Below, in pieces: positions 59,095 to 64,000 of a stretch of 64,000 nucleotides of DNA. Source of the stretch: Archilochus colubris (taxonomy: Eukaryota > Chordata > Aves > Apodiformes > Trochilidae); contig CM041092.1 of assembly GCA_023079485.1 (NCBI GenBank), positions 12,475,127-12,539,126 of the forward strand. The letters run 5' to 3'. A program made the translations under genes and the position numbers. The stretch's first letter is position 1; each line of letters begins with the position of its first letter. Below the pieces are notes generated by a model. The model saw only the letters and a program-made list of their open reading frames with translations, was not told where the DNA came from and ran no database searches.

Positions 59095-60655
59095 GTTGTC
59101 CTTTTAGAGCAGTTTTCCAGAACTTCATGGTTTTGTTGATGATTAGAAACCTTTGATTTCCATCTTAACCATATTCATGACCAACTTAATGTTTTGCTTT
59201 GATGCCACCACTGTTCTTTGGATCAACTTTTTTACCCACTTTTATTATTCACCCACGTGGTTTGTTTATAGACAGCAATTACTCCTGTTCTCTGCCTTCA
59301 CTGTACTGGAAAAAACAAATTTTTCAACTCCACTCATGAAATATTCTCAATTTTCCCAGTCCTCTATGCCCAACTTTCTTTGAAGCTGCTCCAGTAAACC
59401 ACTCAGTTGAATATAAGTGACTAAAAGTTACATCTTATTTAGTGTATACAAAGCCTTATTTACAAGCACTAAGGGCTAATGCATCTACTGTAAATAGTTG
59501 CCCGCATTCTATTTGCCTTTTTCGTGGTTGGATCACAAGGTAGCTCACAATGATCTTCTGTTCAACTGCTATGCCCTGCAGTAGTAGTTGTACACCCTGA
59601 CAGTACAACTATAAATACTTCTCTTACTCAGTTTCTGGTTAATAAGCTCACAGTTTACAACAAGAGCTGATGTTGGCGTTCCCAAAGTCATGACCTCATC
59701 CTTTATACCACACAATACTAAATTACTGGTCATTCAAAATCTAAGCTGTCCTTCACACACTTATGCCTGCAACGTCATTGACTGCAACATACCCTGTTAC
59801 CTTAATATTTCCCCACCCCAGTCCTTGAAATTGTCTGCTATTGATCTCCCTGGAACCAAAAAAGATGTTTTCTTCTCTTCACTAGTTTTAGAACACCTGC
59901 TTTACAAAACCAGACCCTACCTTCTCCTCAACTCATTCTCCTCTGTAGCACTTGACTAAATGCTTCACTGAAAACCAAATGTTAGATCTAGCAGAGTTGA
60001 CATTCCTATAAGATCAGTTATCATATCAAAGAACACTATAGGATTAGTCTGGAATGATCATCTTTTGTTAGAACTATGCTGCATTTTTATCACATTCTCT
60101 ACTTACTATATCTTGTCTAATAATAGCTTCCTTCATAATTTGTTCCTAAGAGTTGCATACTTCTCAGGCATGACTAACATGTTTGTAGTTGCCCGGATAA
60201 TTTTTCCACATTTCCTTATGTCTATGGATAATACATTTGCTATTCCATAGTCACAACATCAGCTTGACAAATGCATTAAAAATCCTCACTGGTGGAATTC
60301 CACTTCACACTGCCAGATTTTTCAGGTTTTTTTGGAATGCAGATTATCTGCTACCTGCATCTTGAGTGCATTAAGTTCTTCAGTTGTACTTCCACCACAA
60401 ATGTGCCAATTTTCACTCTATGCACTCATTCTCATTAGAAGTCTTCATTTCACCCTCACACTTCAAATTATCATATTTATTCAAAAACTAGAGACAACAT
60501 ATCAACTCACTTATTAGGAGACTACAAACTTTCTGATTGCATCACCGCTGAGCAACCTTGCTTCCTCGTTCCTTGTTCTCTTTTATTTGTATGGTTAAAG
60601 AAATTTTGCTATTTAACTTCCTTTGCAAGGACTGGGTCAGCTTGACCTCTGGCAA
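59095..60655 (-). mobile_element. Second decayed CR1-like LINE (ORF2 and 3' part)
   Basis: On the minus strand, with its 3' end at low coordinates. The antisense landmarks are 'tgatttccatcttaaccata' with 'ttatagacagcaatta' (59150-59280, ORF2 C-terminal part) and 'cctttttcgtggttggatca' (about 59516-59535). Then come 'aacactata' with 'ctatgctgcatttttat' (60030-60095), 'gtttgtagttgcccggataa' (60181-60200, RT) and 'atttgtatggttaaagaa' with 'ttcctttgcaaggact' (60585-60630, before the RT). They follow the order of ORF2 in an L3/CR1-type lineage known from turtles and crocodilians. It differs from the 27.6-30.0 kb copy at equivalent points. Stops and indels occur throughout; no long open piece remains on the minus strand. 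Confidence 0.75.
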
Positions 60656-63589
60656 TTCTGAAGGCAGTAGAGGCTCAAGACAGTTTTCAGTAATCTGTTT
60701 TATTCATCTATATGTTGACTGAGCTGCAGGACTTTCAGGTTTGGCAGGACATGTGGAAGAAGGATTTCTAATGCAGTGCAAAATCAGGAAATACTGCCAG
60801 CTCTTTAAAATGGCATAGCAATCCTGTAAAATAAAGATGCCAATTTAGGTATCTCAGAGGGCATTTAAAAATCTAATGGAAATTGGGTATAAACAGGATT
60901 CACTACTGAAATAGTCTGAGTGCAACCAAGACTCAAATTGTCATTAGAACCTTATTTTCTCTCTTGAAATCCTGCTTTGACAGCATGCACATGTGCTCAC
61001 AACCACTCTGAACTAGCAGAAAGAAAAGTATTCTGTGAGGAAGGTAGCTTAAAGTTGGCTCTCTTAATATACAACACTAATCATTGCTCAGAGATATGCA
61101 AGGTAAATTTATATCAATGGTTGTAAGTCATCTTTGCTTCCAAGACTTCTAAGTGGTTGCCCCACCCCATCCACCTCCTCCAGTGACTGTTATTTGAAAC
61201 AACCAAACCTCAGTACTACCATGTTACTACACAGATTCGGGGAAATTATTTTGGAGAATTTGCTCCAAGTCTAATTGACTACTATAACTAATTTTACCAG
61301 TTTTTTGTCTTATTTTACAGTCCATTATCAAGTTTTTAATATACTGCAGCATTGTACGTTTCCTGGGAAAGTGATGAATAGGTAACTTGTCCTGTCTTAG
61401 CATAACCAGAGTCAAGTTTTGAAGCAAAGACATTTCATAAGGGTTGGATCTTGGATTTGGCCTGAGATTTCTGAAAGAAGCTTTTTCTTTGTGCTGTTTA
61501 TTAGCATCTTTGTTCCATGCTACCTGAACAGGGTACAAAAAAAAAATGTAGAACAATAAACCAAGGTGCAATTAGTACAACATTGACATATCCACTGTGA
61601 GATGACCTAAGTAATTTTCCCCTTCTAGGGAAATAGGAATGTTTGATCCCAGCAAAGGCAAGCAGGCAGGTTGTGTGTCTTTCTGAAAGCACCCAGAATT
61701 GTTGACTGTGTCACCTCTGGGACAGGAGCAGGGGTGAGGAAAGCAGCTGGTACACACTACCTTCCCACTCCCAAAGCGGAAAAGTGAATTGCCATACTCC
61801 AGCTTCAAGGATTGTAATTATGACTCAAGGACTTCGATGGTGATATTCCAAAATAAGAACCAGCCGTTTTCAGACTCAACATTTATCAGCAGCTTGGACA
61901 CAGTCCAATTTTTCTAATTGAAGAAGGCAACATCTGCAGTCACCGCACCAGGTCATTCCTTGCAGTGTCATTGGCACAGATGTATTAGCAGAAGTACAGG
62001 GCTATCCCTCACATCTTTTACTCCCAATCTTCCCTCTCACCTAAGGTGAAGTCCTCAGGTTGAGAGCCCTCACTGAGAGAGCCAGGCTTCCTTAAGAACT
62101 GGGACTGTCACAGCACTGCAGAACCCACTAAGCAGTAACTAAGGGGAGCCTTGTAAGGACCTCATTTTACATGAATGGCACCATCGTTGTTTCAGTGAGT
62201 GTACAGTACCTGGAGGCTTTCCTCACCCTCCAACATCCTGGCTCTGAATCTCAGCCTGGCACACCAACTCTGAGCATGTTCGTCTGAACATGTTAAGGAA
62301 TATGTGACAGCCTCATCAGCATCACAACATTACTGGAGAATGAGGTACATCAACATGAAAATAGTATGAGGGTGAGATCACCTTCTCCTCAGCCAGTTCA
62401 GCATGAGTCCTGCCAAACCATGTGCCAGGCAGCTGCAAAAAACATCGGAGCTTTATTTGAAAAGTGACTACTGAACATGCCCACATGCTGCTAGTATTTT
62501 AGGGCTTACCTTCTAATTACAACATACTAGTTGCAGGAGTGCTATACCCAGGCACCCAGCTACAGCATCGATGCCCTACTTCATTTGTTCAGGTGCTTGT
62601 ATAGACACATCCTAAGTTCGATATAACCACCATTAGTAATCGAATGGAAGCTGTGAGAATATAACAGTAACTGCTTTTGCCTTGATGTGATCACAGATGT
62701 GGTTAGATTCCCACCAAACCGGAAAAGTTAAACCAAGATAGCAGGTAAGCATACGAGTGGCTCACTGCAACCCAGCAAAACCTTTATATCAGCACACCAG
62801 GTATTCTAGCTCAGGTCATGTCTGTGAAGTACAGTCAGACACCCCTTTCAATCCTACCTTCTCACTTACTAATGTTTAATCTTTGTTTGCTCAGTTTCAT
62901 CCTCAAGTTAAACTGATCTGGAAAGCCTGCAGAAGATCTGTTCAGCTATTTGAGAGTTATGGGAGAACAAGGAAAATATTTTTCAATAAAAATAAATAAA
63001 TTTAAAAGGAAAAAAAAGTTAAAGCTGATTTGCTCATCAATAACAAAGAAAAGAGCAGAATAAAGGGAAAACCCCTCCAGTCTCACCAAGCATCTCAATT
63101 GCCAAAGAAATTCACAGTGAAAGAGAAAGGAAAAAAAGAAAGCATGTTAGCAGTTGTAGGGGAAAAGTCACATGAATAACCTGAGGGAATTGTATCCTGA
63201 ATGCCACAGAGCACTACTTCTCCCTTCCTTTCCAGGCCTGGAGAATATGCATAAAGGAGATTATCATTAAAATATGCACAGTCCTGACCTGCAGCTCCAG
63301 AATCAGAAGCCATTTTTCCTTACATCAGCATCATGGAAATACTGAAGTTCTCAAGAAAAGATTGATTCCATTATTTGAGGTTCTGTGCATTTGCTACATC
63401 TCTGTACAGTGCAACTGTATGATAGCTTACAATATAACAACAGAACAAGTGAAGTCATTGCTATGTATGGATCAGAGCTCCAAAACCAGGAGTTAAAAAA
63501 AAAATTATGATACTGGGGAAAGAAAAAAATAATTCACACATGATATGCTGAAAGGGCTTTTAACTAAGAATTAAACAGACCTTTACTTT
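60656..63589. other. Unique non-coding DNA
   Basis: No gene is supported. A 114-codon minus frame at 61227-61571 overlaps a minus frame at 61501-61692 and has no known domain. A/T-rich low-complexity patches lie at about 61538-61547 and 62980-63020. Additional eroded LINE 5' sequence could lie in the first few hundred bases. Confidence 0.55.
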
Positions 63590-63910
63590 ACTGTCAAAAA
63601 ATTCGAAATACAAAAGAATTGATGTATATGAGATGGAAAATATTGCGTGGGGCGGCGAATTCTCAGGACATATTTTAAAATAAAAATAAGATTTCAGCCT
63701 CAGATTCCTGAGCTCAGGGTTGATTAACAGGGGTCATCAGAGGGTTTTAAGTTCGGCCCATTGCTCCCTTCAAAGCAGTAAAATTAAAATTAGCTATATT
63801 GCAAGTAATGAGCACTTTTTGATAACAACTGCCACGCTAGTGCATCTGGAGATATCTGAATGACATATCTCTTCATTACCAAAAGGTAACTGCATCTTCA
63901 TTTTGACTAA
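63590..63910. promoter_or_regulatory. Candidate conserved block with GATA-type inverted repeat
   Basis: This is unique sequence with a CpG-retaining GCGTGGGGCGGCGAATTC stretch (about 63644-63661) and AAAATTAAAATTAGC. A perfect inverted repeat GAGATAT-N9-ATATCTC lies at 63849-63871, each arm carrying an AGATA core. The region may continue to the window edge. Function is inferred from motifs. Confidence 0.25.
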
Positions 63911-64000
63911 CATAATTGTAAAAACCATCATACCAGGTGCCTTATATTTGGAAAATCTTGAAAGCTTTTAGATGTACAAACACCCTTCCCACCGTTCTTG

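Noticed and set aside
1..64000. CRISPR array, bacterial operons, tRNA or rRNA genes
   Set aside because: No regularly spaced direct repeats, no ribosome-binding-site-led gene strings, and no cloverleaf with intact A/B boxes were found. The CR1 content shows vertebrate DNA.

Overview
This 64 kb window reads as nuclear DNA from a bird, or less likely another sauropsid, and appears to be intergenic or deep intronic. Base composition is AT-rich and CpG-poor. There are no bacterial-style operons, and no chain of splice-bounded coding exons can be followed on either strand. The clade is inferred from the repeats: a CR1 3' tail with the typical bird form (58281-58337), two long decayed CR1 ORF2 bodies, and several very old MIR/CORE-SINE-like fragments. 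Recognisable transposon density is low (about 5-6 kb of 64 kb), which suits a bird better than a turtle, crocodilian or mammal.

Layout. 1-8.4 kb is mostly unique AT-rich sequence with one homeodomain-motif cluster (about 3.56-3.96 kb). 8.4-15.5 kb has a SINE fragment, simple repeats and a CpG-containing candidate element at 12.9-13.2 kb. 15.5-22.9 kb is largely unique, with a CR1 3' fragment at 15.5 kb. 22.98-23.78 kb holds a broken Ty3/Gypsy-type pol relic (RT and possible start of RNase H) on the + strand, the clearest non-CR1 coding relic here. 26.4-27.1 kb has a candidate conserved block next to an exon-like open frame on the minus strand. 27.6-30.0 kb is a roughly 2.4 kb antisense CR1 covering endonuclease, RT and 3' UTR. 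30-59 kb is mostly unique sequence with purine/A-rich tracts, four SINE-like relics, paired POU-type motifs at 37.7 and 39.4 kb, and candidate regulatory blocks at 56.0-56.4 and 57.8-58.2 kb. 59.1-60.65 kb is a second antisense CR1-like LINE from a different, older-looking lineage. 60.65-64 kb is unique, ending in another candidate element.

No working protein-coding gene, tRNA, rRNA or CRISPR array can be supported. Most open frames of 60-168 codons look like chance frames. The few with meaning are relics of CR1 ORF2 (29186-29557, minus) and Gypsy RT (23421-23609, plus), and possibly one orphan exon (about 26880-27103, minus). If the window does anything, it is probably as a regulatory landscape with dispersed homeodomain/POU/SOX-like sites. 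That is inference from motif content only; no alignment could be run.
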